From: Ruminococcus flavefaciens
GTDB lineage: Bacteria; Bacillota; Clostridia; Oscillospirales; Ruminococcaceae
Length of the DNA stretch: 64,000 bases
Direction of reading: 5' to 3'
Assembly (NCBI GenBank): GCA_002309635.1
Contig: DBXO01000014.1
Coordinates: 56,302-120,301 of the forward strand
Below, piece after piece: positions 42,176-48,679 of the stretch; the first letter of the stretch is position 1, and every line of letters starts with the position of its first letter. The notes under the pieces were generated by a model. That model was not told the origin of the DNA and ran no database searches. It saw only the letters and a program-made list of their open reading frames with translations. Position numbers and translations under genes: made by a program.

Positions 42176-44067
42176 TGCCTCCGAAAGCAAATCAGAGACC
42201 AATGGCAAAGCCGCAGAACACATTAGGGGCATTAAAGCGCATATTCAGCTATATGCACGGCTTCAGACTCCAGTTCATATTCGTTGTGATCGGCATATTT
42301 TTCAGCTCAATAGCGGGAATAGCGGGAAACTATCTTCTTAAGCCCATAATCGACAACATCGAGGACGCTCTCAAGACGGGAAACTGGAAATACGACAGAT
42401 TCATCGGACTTATCATGGCAATGGTGTTCATCTATGCGCTGGGAGCCTTCTCCACACTGTTCTATCAGCGCATTATGCTGAAAATATCCACCACCACCCT
42501 TATGCGTATCAGGAACGACCTTTTCTGTAAAATGGAAATGCTGCCCATACGCTTCTTTGACAAGCATACCCACGGCGAGCTGATGAGCCTTTACACCAAC
42601 GATACCGACGCTATCCGTGAAATGCTCAGCAACAGCATCGCCCAGTTCATAAGCTCCGCCATCACTATCATAGGCGTTTTCTCGGCAATGCTGATATACA
42701 GCTGGAGACTTACCATACTTGTAGTCGCAATGCTTTTTGTGATATTCAAGGTCATAGGCTTTGTGGGCTCAAGGAGCGGAAGGGGCTTCGTAGCACAGCA
42801 GAAGGCTCTCGGAAGCGTCAACGGCTACATTGAGGAGATGATAGACGGCCAGAAAGTGGTTAAGGTATTCTGCCACGAGGACAAGGCTGACGAGGAATTC
42901 GAAAGGCTCAACGAGGAGCTCTGCAAGGCTTCGACACACGCCCATACATTTGCGAATATACTCATGCCGATAATGAACAACCTCTCCTATATCCACTATG
43001 CGGCAACTGCCATAGCAGGCGGCATAATGGCTGTAAAAGGAATAGGCGGCATGACAGTGGGCACGGTAGTATCCTATTTGCAGTTCACACGCTCGTTCTC
43101 AATGCCTATCACGCAGGTGTCGCAGCAGTTCAACTCCGTGCTGACCGCTCTTGCAGGCGCTGAACGCATCTTCAGCGTCATTGACGAGGAGCCCGAGTCC
43201 GACGATGGATACGTTACTCTTGTCAACGCTGATATAGCCGGAGACGGCACTATAACAGAAGCCGACCACCGTACAGGGCGCTGGGCGTGGAAACACCCCC
43301 ACAAGTCCACGGGCACAGTCACATATACCGAGGTGCGCGGCAACGTTGAATTCGACGACGTTGTATTCGGCTATGAGCCGAACAAGACCGTACTCAACGG
43401 TATATCGCTGTTTGCAAAGCCCGGACAGAAGATAGCATTCGTAGGTTCAACTGGAGCGGGAAAGACTACCATAATCAATCTTATAAACCGCTTCTACGAT
43501 GTACCAGAGGGCAAGATACGCTACGACGGTATAAACATCAACAAGATAAAGAAGGACGACCTGAGGCGCTCACAGTCCATAGTACTGCAGGACACACACC
43601 TGTTTACGGGAACTGTCATGGAGAATATCCGCTACGGAAAGCTTGACGCCACCGACGAGGAGGTCTATGCGGCTGCGAAGCTTGCAAATGCCGACAGCTT
43701 CATTAAGCACCTCGAAAACGGCTACGATACCATGCTCACCGCCGACGGAGCCAACCTTTCCCAAGGTCAGCGCCAGCTCCTTGCAATTGCCCGAGCGGCA
43801 GTTGCCGATCCGCCGGTGCTTATCCTTGACGAGGCTACAAGCTCCATAGATACACGTACCGAGTCCCTTATAGAAAAGGGCATGGATTCCCTTATGGAGG
43901 GCAGAACCGTATTCGTTATCGCCCACAGGCTTTCGACGGTGCGCAATTCCCACGCTATCATGGTGCTCGAGCACGGCAGGATAATCGAGAGAGGCAGCCA
44001 CAATGAGCTGATAGCTCAGCGCGGCAAGTACTATCAGCTCTACACGGGAATGTTCGAGCTCAGCTGA
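42175..44067 (+). CDS. ABC exporter half-transporter, catalytic subunit
   Basis: A 630-aa partner of the previous protein. Six membrane segments (about 20-320), an extra insertion of about 45 residues before the ATPase domain (NADIAGDGTITEADHRTGRWA region), and an ATPase with Walker A GSTGAGKTT, signature LSQGQRQLLAIARA, and a proper catalytic Glu in LILDEATSSID. The signature is LSQGQ rather than LSGGQ, as is usual in the TM288-type half. Together the pair forms one exporter. AAAGGAG lies before the ATG. Confidence 0.9.
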   Translation: MPPKANQRPMAKPQNTLGALKRIFSYMHGFRLQFIFVVIGIFFSSIAGIAGNYLLKPIIDNIEDALKTGNWKYDRFIGLIMAMVFIYALGAFSTLFYQRIMLKISTTTLMRIRNDLFCKMEMLPIRFFDKHTHGELMSLYTNDTDAIREMLSNSIAQFISSAITIIGVFSAMLIYSWRLTILVVAMLFVIFKVIGFVGSRSGRGFVAQQKALGSVNGYIEEMIDGQKVVKVFCHEDKADEEFERLNEELCKASTHAHTFANILMPIMNNLSYIHYAATAIAGGIMAVKGIGGMTVGTVVSYLQFTRSFSMPITQVSQQFNSVLTALAGAERIFSVIDEEPESDDGYVTLVNADIAGDGTITEADHRTGRWAWKHPHKSTGTVTYTEVRGNVEFDDVVFGYEPNKTVLNGISLFAKPGQKIAFVGSTGAGKTTIINLINRFYDVPEGKIRYDGININKIKKDDLRRSQSIVLQDTHLFTGTVMENIRYGKLDATDEEVYAAAKLANADSFIKHLENGYDTMLTADGANLSQGQRQLLAIARAAVADPPVLILDEATSSIDTRTESLIEKGMDSLMEGRTVFVIAHRLSTVRNSHAIMVLEHGRIIERGSHNELIAQRGKYYQLYTGMFELS

Positions 44068-44089
44068 TGATACAGGAAAGAGGAAATAT

Positions 44090-44803
44090 ATGATACTGAA
44101 AAGATATGCAGCATTTTTCGCGGCAGCAATGCTTGTATGCACCGCTTCATGCAGCAGTGGCAGCAGTAAAGTGGGCAGCATTGATGTGCCCGCAGAGGCG
44201 GTGACGGTTGAGGGGGTTGATATGAACGACGCCGTCGAGGCTGTTTCGGGAGACGCCTACCTTGCAATAGTAGACGAATCATGGCAGGTGCAGTACCTCG
44301 GAAACAAGGATGTCAACGGCAGCGACCAGCTGTCCTATGACGCCGGAGTTGCCCATATCAGCGGCAACGGCGACTATACCGTAAGCGTGACCGCCGATAC
44401 CAACGGATTCCGCTACGACGAAACAGGCGATATAAACGGAGAATACACTATCAAGGGACTCGGCTTCGCGGCTGTCATAATTGACAACGGCGAGGAGGTA
44501 ATGCCCGACGCCGTTATCACTATAAACAGCGTAAAGGTTGACGGCAGAGAGGTGGAGCTGAAAAAGAAGAGCTACACCAACACCGAGAGCGGCGCAGTAC
44601 GCGCCAATATCTACAATCAGTGGGTGACTGACGACGGGCTCCCATCAGACGCAAGGACCGCCGAGGGGGCGCTATTCAACAACGGGGATACCTCATCTCC
44701 CAGCGTGATAAACGATGGCAGCTGCTCTGCTCAGATAATAGACCCTGCGGACTTTTCACAGTGGAAGAACGTGGAAGTCGGATTTACGGTATCGGGACTT
44801 TAA
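44090..44803 (+). CDS. Lipoprotein of unknown function
   Basis: A 237-aa protein with a lipoprotein signal (MILKRYAAFFAAAMLVCTASC, lipid on Cys21) and a Ser/Gly linker. The outer part seems to be one or two beta-sandwich domains: SGNGDYTVSVTADTNGF, then IKGLGFAAVIIDNGEE, ITINSVKVDGREVELKK and a closing KNVEVGFTVSGL. The pattern recalls carbohydrate-binding-like modules of ruminococcal surface proteins, but I cannot name the family. It lies 22 bp after the exporter genes and may be co-transcribed. AAAGAGGAAA precedes the ATG. Confidence 0.6.
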   Translation: MILKRYAAFFAAAMLVCTASCSSGSSKVGSIDVPAEAVTVEGVDMNDAVEAVSGDAYLAIVDESWQVQYLGNKDVNGSDQLSYDAGVAHISGNGDYTVSVTADTNGFRYDETGDINGEYTIKGLGFAAVIIDNGEEVMPDAVITINSVKVDGREVELKKKSYTNTESGAVRANIYNQWVTDDGLPSDARTAEGALFNNGDTSSPSVINDGSCSAQIIDPADFSQWKNVEVGFTVSGL

Positions 44804-44883
44804 TGTGAAAAATCTCACTGTTTTCTCGCTTATTTTTTTCATTCAGTTCAGATTCCTGTCACAGAATAATCATACGGGCGGGA

Positions 44884-44987
44884 TATAATCATATCATGGA
44901 AAGAGGGAAACCTCTCCTGATAATGACAGCCACATTTTTCATATAAACCACCCTAAAGGTCAAAGCGCTCTGTAAAGGGCGCTTTTT
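44884..44987 (+). ncRNA. Candidate small RNA
   Basis: TATAAT at 44884-44889 with only a weak -35; then a short stem with a GNRA-type loop (AGAGG-GAAA-CCTCT, 44902-44915); then the terminator AAAGCGC...GCGCTTTTT (44962-44987). No reading frame fits. A transcript of about 90 nt from near 44896 is predicted. This gap (44804-45169) otherwise holds the promoter of the next gene. Confidence 0.3.
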
Positions 44988-45026
44988 CCATTGGTCCGCT
45001 GCATTTCCGCTCAGCAATGATAATCA

Positions 45027-45055
45027 TTGACAAATCAAAGCGGATATGTTATAAT
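45027..45055 (+). promoter_or_regulatory. Consensus sigma-A promoter of the YbjN-like gene
   Basis: TTGACA, a 17-base spacer, TATAAT. Predicted start near 45062, giving a leader of about 108 nt with two small hairpins (GCGGC...GCCGC near 45080-45105; GCGC...GCGC near 45126-45141). Confidence 0.88.
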
Positions 45056-45169
45056 AATTTATGGCAAATTATGCAATATAGCGGCGTGAAGCTATTATTG
45101 CCGCATTTTGCCGTGAAATCGGGAGCGCATTATCTGCGCAAAAAATCATGCCGATAAGGAGAAAAAACA

Positions 45170-45619
45170 ATGGAAGAAAATACAAAAGAAATGAACGCAG
45201 TCATTGCTGATTTCTGCGAGCTTCTCGAGAGCCGCAAGGTATCCTATGAGCGTAATCAGCAGGACGTGAATATGATAAGATTCCGCACAAAGCTGCCCGG
45301 CCATGACGCAGCTCCGTTCATACTTATCCACTTCAACCCCCAGAACAGTGCACTCAGCCTTGCAATAAGCAGACTTGCAATGTTCTCTGAGCAGAGCGTC
45401 GAGCTTTACAAGCTTATGAACGAGTTCAATTCTGACCCTGCGAACTTTGCCTGCAAGATGTTCACGGACAATGACGGACAGATCGTGGTGCTGACAAATG
45501 CTATCCTCAGCGGAGATACTAATCATCAGATCGAAGAGTACATCAACATCAGCGTGATAGCTATCGACAAATATTTCGGAAAGATAACCGAACTTATTGA
45601 TAATAGCAACAAAAATTAA
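45170..45619 (+). CDS. YbjN-like / type III chaperone-fold protein
   Basis: A 149-aa soluble protein. Its layout (N-terminal helix, strands around VNMIRFRTKLPGHDAAPFILIHF and ALSLAIS, then YKLMNEFNSDPANFACKMFTD and a last helix with IEEYINISVIAIDKYF) is that of the YbjN/T3SS-chaperone fold family. Such proteins often bind other proteins; the partner here is unknown. The gene has its own strong promoter and terminator, so it should be a single, well expressed unit. ATAAGGAGAAAA precedes the ATG. Confidence 0.6.
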   Translation: MEENTKEMNAVIADFCELLESRKVSYERNQQDVNMIRFRTKLPGHDAAPFILIHFNPQNSALSLAISRLAMFSEQSVELYKLMNEFNSDPANFACKMFTDNDGQIVVLTNAILSGDTNHQIEEYINISVIAIDKYFGKITELIDNSNKN

Positions 45620-45652
45620 CGAAATATCGCTAAAAATTGAATTATTTTCCGG

Positions 45653-45690
45653 ATAATACCGCACTGAATATACGTGCGGTATTATTTTTA
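45653..45690 (+). terminator. Intrinsic terminator of the YbjN-like gene
   Basis: AATACCGCAC and GTGCGGTATT with a 9-base loop, followed by ATTTTTATT. Confidence 0.9.
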
Positions 45691-45812
45691 TTGTACAAAA
45701 TGTAGATTTTTATTGTATGAAATGACAAAACCGACATCAATCCCTTTAAAAATATATAAACTTATGCTAAACTATAATCAGACAATAATTTCATTTCAAG
45801 GGAGGTGTTCAT

Positions 45813-46634
45813 ATGAGTACAATGAAAAGGTTTGCGCACAGGATAGCTGCCGCAGCGGTATCGGTTGTGATGATGTTCTGCGTACTTGTAAGCTTCCCGT
45901 CCGGGACTGTGGCAGAGGAAACAAAGGACTTCGCCGCAATGGCTGAGGAGGTGGCTTTCCTCATCAATGAGGAGCGAGCTTCAGCTGACCTCGCCCCGCT
46001 GAAAATAGTTCCGTATCTCTGCGATATAGCTTGCATACGCGCTATAGAGAGCGTTGCAAAGTTCAGCCATGACCGTCCCGAGGACATCGGCGACTATACA
46101 TATGACGATGAAGGCAATAAGTATTACGGCTTTGAAACGGCTATAAACTGCGACCTTATCCCGTTCGTGTGGGCTGGTGAGAACCTTGCGAGAGGCAATT
46201 CCACACCTAAGGCTACATTCGATCAGTGGAAGGCGTCGGAGGGGCATTATCAGAACATTATGAACCCTAACTACACTCACCTCGGAGTAGCCGTTATCTA
46301 CGGAATGAATGCCGACGGCAAATGGAACTATTACTGGGAAACACTGTTTATAGGCTGCGGCATCGACCTTATGGGGCAGTACCTTCCTGAAAGAGAGCTG
46401 GTAAAGCCCGTAAGCACAGGAGATATCAACGGTGACGGCACGATAGATTCCTTTGATCTTATCATGCTCAACAAGTTCCTTGACGGCAGGATAGAGCTGA
46501 ACAAGCTCCAGGTGGAAAGTGCGGATCTGTATGATGACGGATCGGTCACAGCAGCGGATGCGGACGTACTTATCGGCTATATACTGGGCGAGAACGATAC
46601 CATCCCCGTAAAGCCGAGAGGCAGCCGCGGATAA
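45813..46634 (+). CDS. Secreted CAP-domain protein with C-terminal dockerin
   Basis: A 273-aa secreted protein: signal peptide 1-34, CAP (SCP/PR1) domain about 40-185, and a type I dockerin about 203-260. CAP motifs seen are the His in FSHDRP, GENLARG, and GHYQNIMNPNYTHLGVAV; these residues line the CAP cavity. The dockerin has two calcium loops (GDINGDGTIDSFD and ADLYDDGSVTAAD). It should attach to a cohesin, which places a non-hydrolase on the cellulosome or cell surface. CAP proteins can bind lipids or act as peptidases; no activity can be claimed here. GGGAGGTG precedes the ATG; TATAAT at 45773 may be its -10. Confidence 0.9.
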   Translation: MSTMKRFAHRIAAAAVSVVMMFCVLVSFPSGTVAEETKDFAAMAEEVAFLINEERASADLAPLKIVPYLCDIACIRAIESVAKFSHDRPEDIGDYTYDDEGNKYYGFETAINCDLIPFVWAGENLARGNSTPKATFDQWKASEGHYQNIMNPNYTHLGVAVIYGMNADGKWNYYWETLFIGCGIDLMGQYLPERELVKPVSTGDINGDGTIDSFDLIMLNKFLDGRIELNKLQVESADLYDDGSVTAADADVLIGYILGENDTIPVKPRGSRG

Positions 46635-46700
46635 CAGACTCAGGAAATGAATAAATAGAAATAGAAGGGTAAAATTTGAAAAAGGTGTGTTCATGGCATC

Positions 46701-46727
46701 AGCGGCTGAGTGATCAGCCGCTTTTGC
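46701..46727 (+). terminator. Intrinsic terminator of the CAP-dockerin gene
   Basis: AGCGGCTGA-GTGA-TCAGCCGCT followed by TTTGCTTTT, 67 bp after the stop codon. Confidence 0.8.
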
Positions 46728-46856
46728 TTTTATATTGAGGAATATCTTTTAAAAAAAGACCTTTTTGCGAATTGAACAAAAGGTATAATTTATGTTTGAC
46801 GGATCATTGACAAACTCGGAAAAATGGCGTAGGATCGTGAAAAATGAACAGTCGGT

Positions 46857-46881
46857 CATATATTACAAACAGTAATATATG
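46857..46881. promoter_or_regulatory. Inverted repeat upstream of the polysaccharide operon
   Basis: CATATATTAC-AAACA-GTAATATATG, perfect 10-bp arms. It is 83 bp ahead of the -35 of the operon promoter. Possible regulator site; it has no T run, so it is not a terminator. The stretch 46728-46856 holds a lone TATAAT (46785) and a TTGACA (46813) but no clear feature. Confidence 0.45.
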
Positions 46882-46905
46882 AACAGGGTATTACAAAATA
46901 TATAA

Positions 46906-46938
46906 ATTAGGTACCCGATGGGAGCTGTTATTAGGTAC
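46906..46938. repeat. Two direct repeats ATTAGGTAC
   Basis: Copies at 46906-46914 and 46930-46938 (24 bp start to start, a bit over two helix turns), 25 bp upstream of the -35 box. The position suits binding of an activator such as a response regulator. Confidence 0.4.
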
Positions 46939-46963
46939 AGTCTCCAATCTTTTCCACGGAATA

Positions 46964-46993
46964 TTGACAAAAAGTATATGTACATGGTATAAT
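46964..46993 (+). promoter_or_regulatory. Sigma-A promoter of the polysaccharide operon
   Basis: TTGACA, an 18-base spacer, TATAAT. Predicted start near 47000. It probably drives the genes up to the terminator at 61920. Confidence 0.85.
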
Positions 46994-46999
46994 ACAAGC

Positions 47000-47246
47000 A
47001 GTTGATGAGTAATATTTATTACTCTGATCTCAGTTCTCCAGGTGATAAGCTGCCGTGCATTTCGGACAGCTTTTCTGCATATAGATAAAAATGGCAGACT
47101 GAGGTCGTTCGTTCGTGAAAAATGCTCTGTTAAACACTGGTCAGGATCCATGTGCCGATAACGGAGTGATGCGCAGAGACCCGAGATCTCGGCGCTGAAA
47201 TGAAGAGGCATAGGGAAAATAATTTATTATCTTTGGGGTGACGATT
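47000..47246 (+). promoter_or_regulatory. Long structured 5' leader of the polysaccharide operon
   Basis: About 247 nt with no good reading frame. Stems seen: GAGTAATA-TT-TATTACTC (47007-47024); GATCTCAGT (47026-47034) with ACTGAGGTC (47098-47106), closing an 80-nt domain; inside it AAGCTG/CAGCTT (47047-47072) with an inner CCG/CGG. CTGCC (47050-47054) could instead pair with GGCAG (47093-47097), giving two exclusive folds. A CCGAGATCTCGG palindrome follows at 47181. I match it to no known riboswitch; there is no poly-U terminator before the first gene. Confidence 0.5.
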
Positions 47247-47768
47247 ATGAAAAAGTTGCTTATCTTAGGCGCAGGTCAGTACGGCATGGTTGCGAAGGAG
47301 ATCGCAGAATCAACAGGGGAATACGAAAAGATCTCATTTCTTGACGACAAGAATCCTATTGCTATCGGCAAGACAAGAGAGTATGCGAAGTTCCTTGATG
47401 AGTACGATTCAGCGATCGTAGCGGTAGGAAACTGTGATTTCCGCCTTAATCTCATAAAAGAGCTTATTGAAGCAGGCTATGAAGTGCCTGCACTTATCCA
47501 CACAAGAGCCTATGTGGCGCCTTCTGCAAAGGTCGGCATGGGCTCCTTTGTCGAGCCTATGGCAGTGGTAAACACTGATGTTACCGTAAAAAACGGCTGC
47601 ATAATCTCGGCAGGCGCGATCATAAATCACAACAGCGTTATCGAGGACGGCTGCCATATAAACTGTGGGTCGGTGGTGAAATCGGGGGTGTTGGTGGCAG
47701 CAAGGACGAGAAGTGACTACTGTGATCTTTTCGACAACGATTACCATCACAGACCTGTTGCGGTATGA
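47247..47768 (+). CDS. NeuD-like sugar O-/N-acetyltransferase
   Basis: A 173-aa protein. The N-terminal part is a small Rossmann-like domain (KKLLILGAGQYGMVAKEIAE), as in the NeuD/PglD family. The C-terminal part is a left-handed beta helix (hexapeptide repeats near AYVAPSAKVGMGSFVEPMAV to IINHNSVIEDGCHINCGSVV) that binds the acyl-CoA. It likely acetylates a sugar nucleotide or the growing glycan. It is somewhat shorter than the usual 200-215 aa. ATG 47247 is used; the ribosome site (GGGGTG) is moderate. First gene of the operon. Confidence 0.78.
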   Translation: MKKLLILGAGQYGMVAKEIAESTGEYEKISFLDDKNPIAIGKTREYAKFLDEYDSAIVAVGNCDFRLNLIKELIEAGYEVPALIHTRAYVAPSAKVGMGSFVEPMAVVNTDVTVKNGCIISAGAIINHNSVIEDGCHINCGSVVKSGVLVAARTRSDYCDLFDNDYHHRPVAV

Positions 47769-47788
47769 CAAACTGAAGGGGAGAAAGT

Positions 47789-48679
47789 ATGGGTATCAAT
47801 TGGACAAGAACATTTGCAGTTGCAGGAGCCGCTCTTGGAACTGCATTTGTTGCTTTAAATGTTATTGCAGGTAAGAAGAAAGCGGGCTCGGTCTATAAGA
47901 ACGAGCCCGATCAGCAGAACAAAATGCAGGGAAAAAAGGTCGTTTTTGTAGAGAATGAGAATGATCCCCTGAATGCTGACGGTAAAAACGGTCATCTTGA
48001 AGCGATCGGCGAAAGTGAGCATATCCCGACTGTTTATGAGAGGTATATCAAGCGTGCATGCGATGTTACCCTCTCATTCTGCGGACTTGTTGCACTCTCG
48101 CCTGTTTTTGCTGCTACGGCGGTGGCCATAAAGCTTGACGATCCCGGTCCGATACTCTTCACGCAGAAGCGTGTCGGACAGGATAAGCAGTATTTCATGC
48201 TGCACAAATTCCGCTCAATGAAGATGTGTACGCCTCATGACGTACCGACGCATATGCTGGACGATCCCGACCAGTATCTGCTCAAAGTGGGAAAATTCAT
48301 CCGAAAGATGTCGATAGACGAGCTCCCGCAGATATGGGACATCTTCATAGGAAATATGAGCATCATCGGTCCCCGTCCCGCACTGTGGAATCAGGACTAC
48401 CTCACGTCGGAGCGCGATAAATACGGCGCAAATGATATCAAGCCTGGTCTTACGGGACTTGCCCAGATAAAGGGCCGCGACGAACTTGAGATCCCCGAAA
48501 AGGCAAGACTTGACGGCGTTTATACCGATGCCCTCAAGGGCGGAAGCATCGAGGGCATGCTTATGGACATAAAGGTGTTCCTCGGTTCGGTATCCTCTGT
48601 ACTAAGGAGTGAGGGAATTGTCGAGGGCGGCACAGGTCAGATGGCAAAAGAATTTGAAAAGGCTGATAATAAATCATGA
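47789..48679 (+). CDS. Initiating phosphoglycosyl transferase (bacterial sugar transferase)
   Basis: A 296-aa enzyme that starts the repeat unit by moving a sugar-1-phosphate from a UDP-sugar to undecaprenyl phosphate. An N-terminal membrane segment (about 8-26) and a charged linker of about 60 residues lead to the catalytic domain: a hydrophobic re-entrant part (VTLSFCGLVALSPVFAAT), DDPGPILFTQKRVGQ, FRSMKM, MSIDELPQIWDIFIGNMSIIGPRPAL and KPGLTGLAQIKGRDELE. All are hallmarks of the small (monotopic) PGT family. Its stop overlaps the next ATG by four bases. The first sugar is not defined; FucNAc made downstream or another HexNAc is possible. Confidence 0.92.
   Translation: MGINWTRTFAVAGAALGTAFVALNVIAGKKKAGSVYKNEPDQQNKMQGKKVVFVENENDPLNADGKNGHLEAIGESEHIPTVYERYIKRACDVTLSFCGLVALSPVFAATAVAIKLDDPGPILFTQKRVGQDKQYFMLHKFRSMKMCTPHDVPTHMLDDPDQYLLKVGKFIRKMSIDELPQIWDIFIGNMSIIGPRPALWNQDYLTSERDKYGANDIKPGLTGLAQIKGRDELEIPEKARLDGVYTDALKGGSIEGMLMDIKVFLGSVSSVLRSEGIVEGGTGQMAKEFEKADNKS

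Noticed and set aside
46891..47211. A 106-codon frame on the minus strand across the polysaccharide leader
   Set aside because: It has no ribosome site and is antisense to a near-consensus promoter and to the folded leader. The predicted protein shows no domain pattern.
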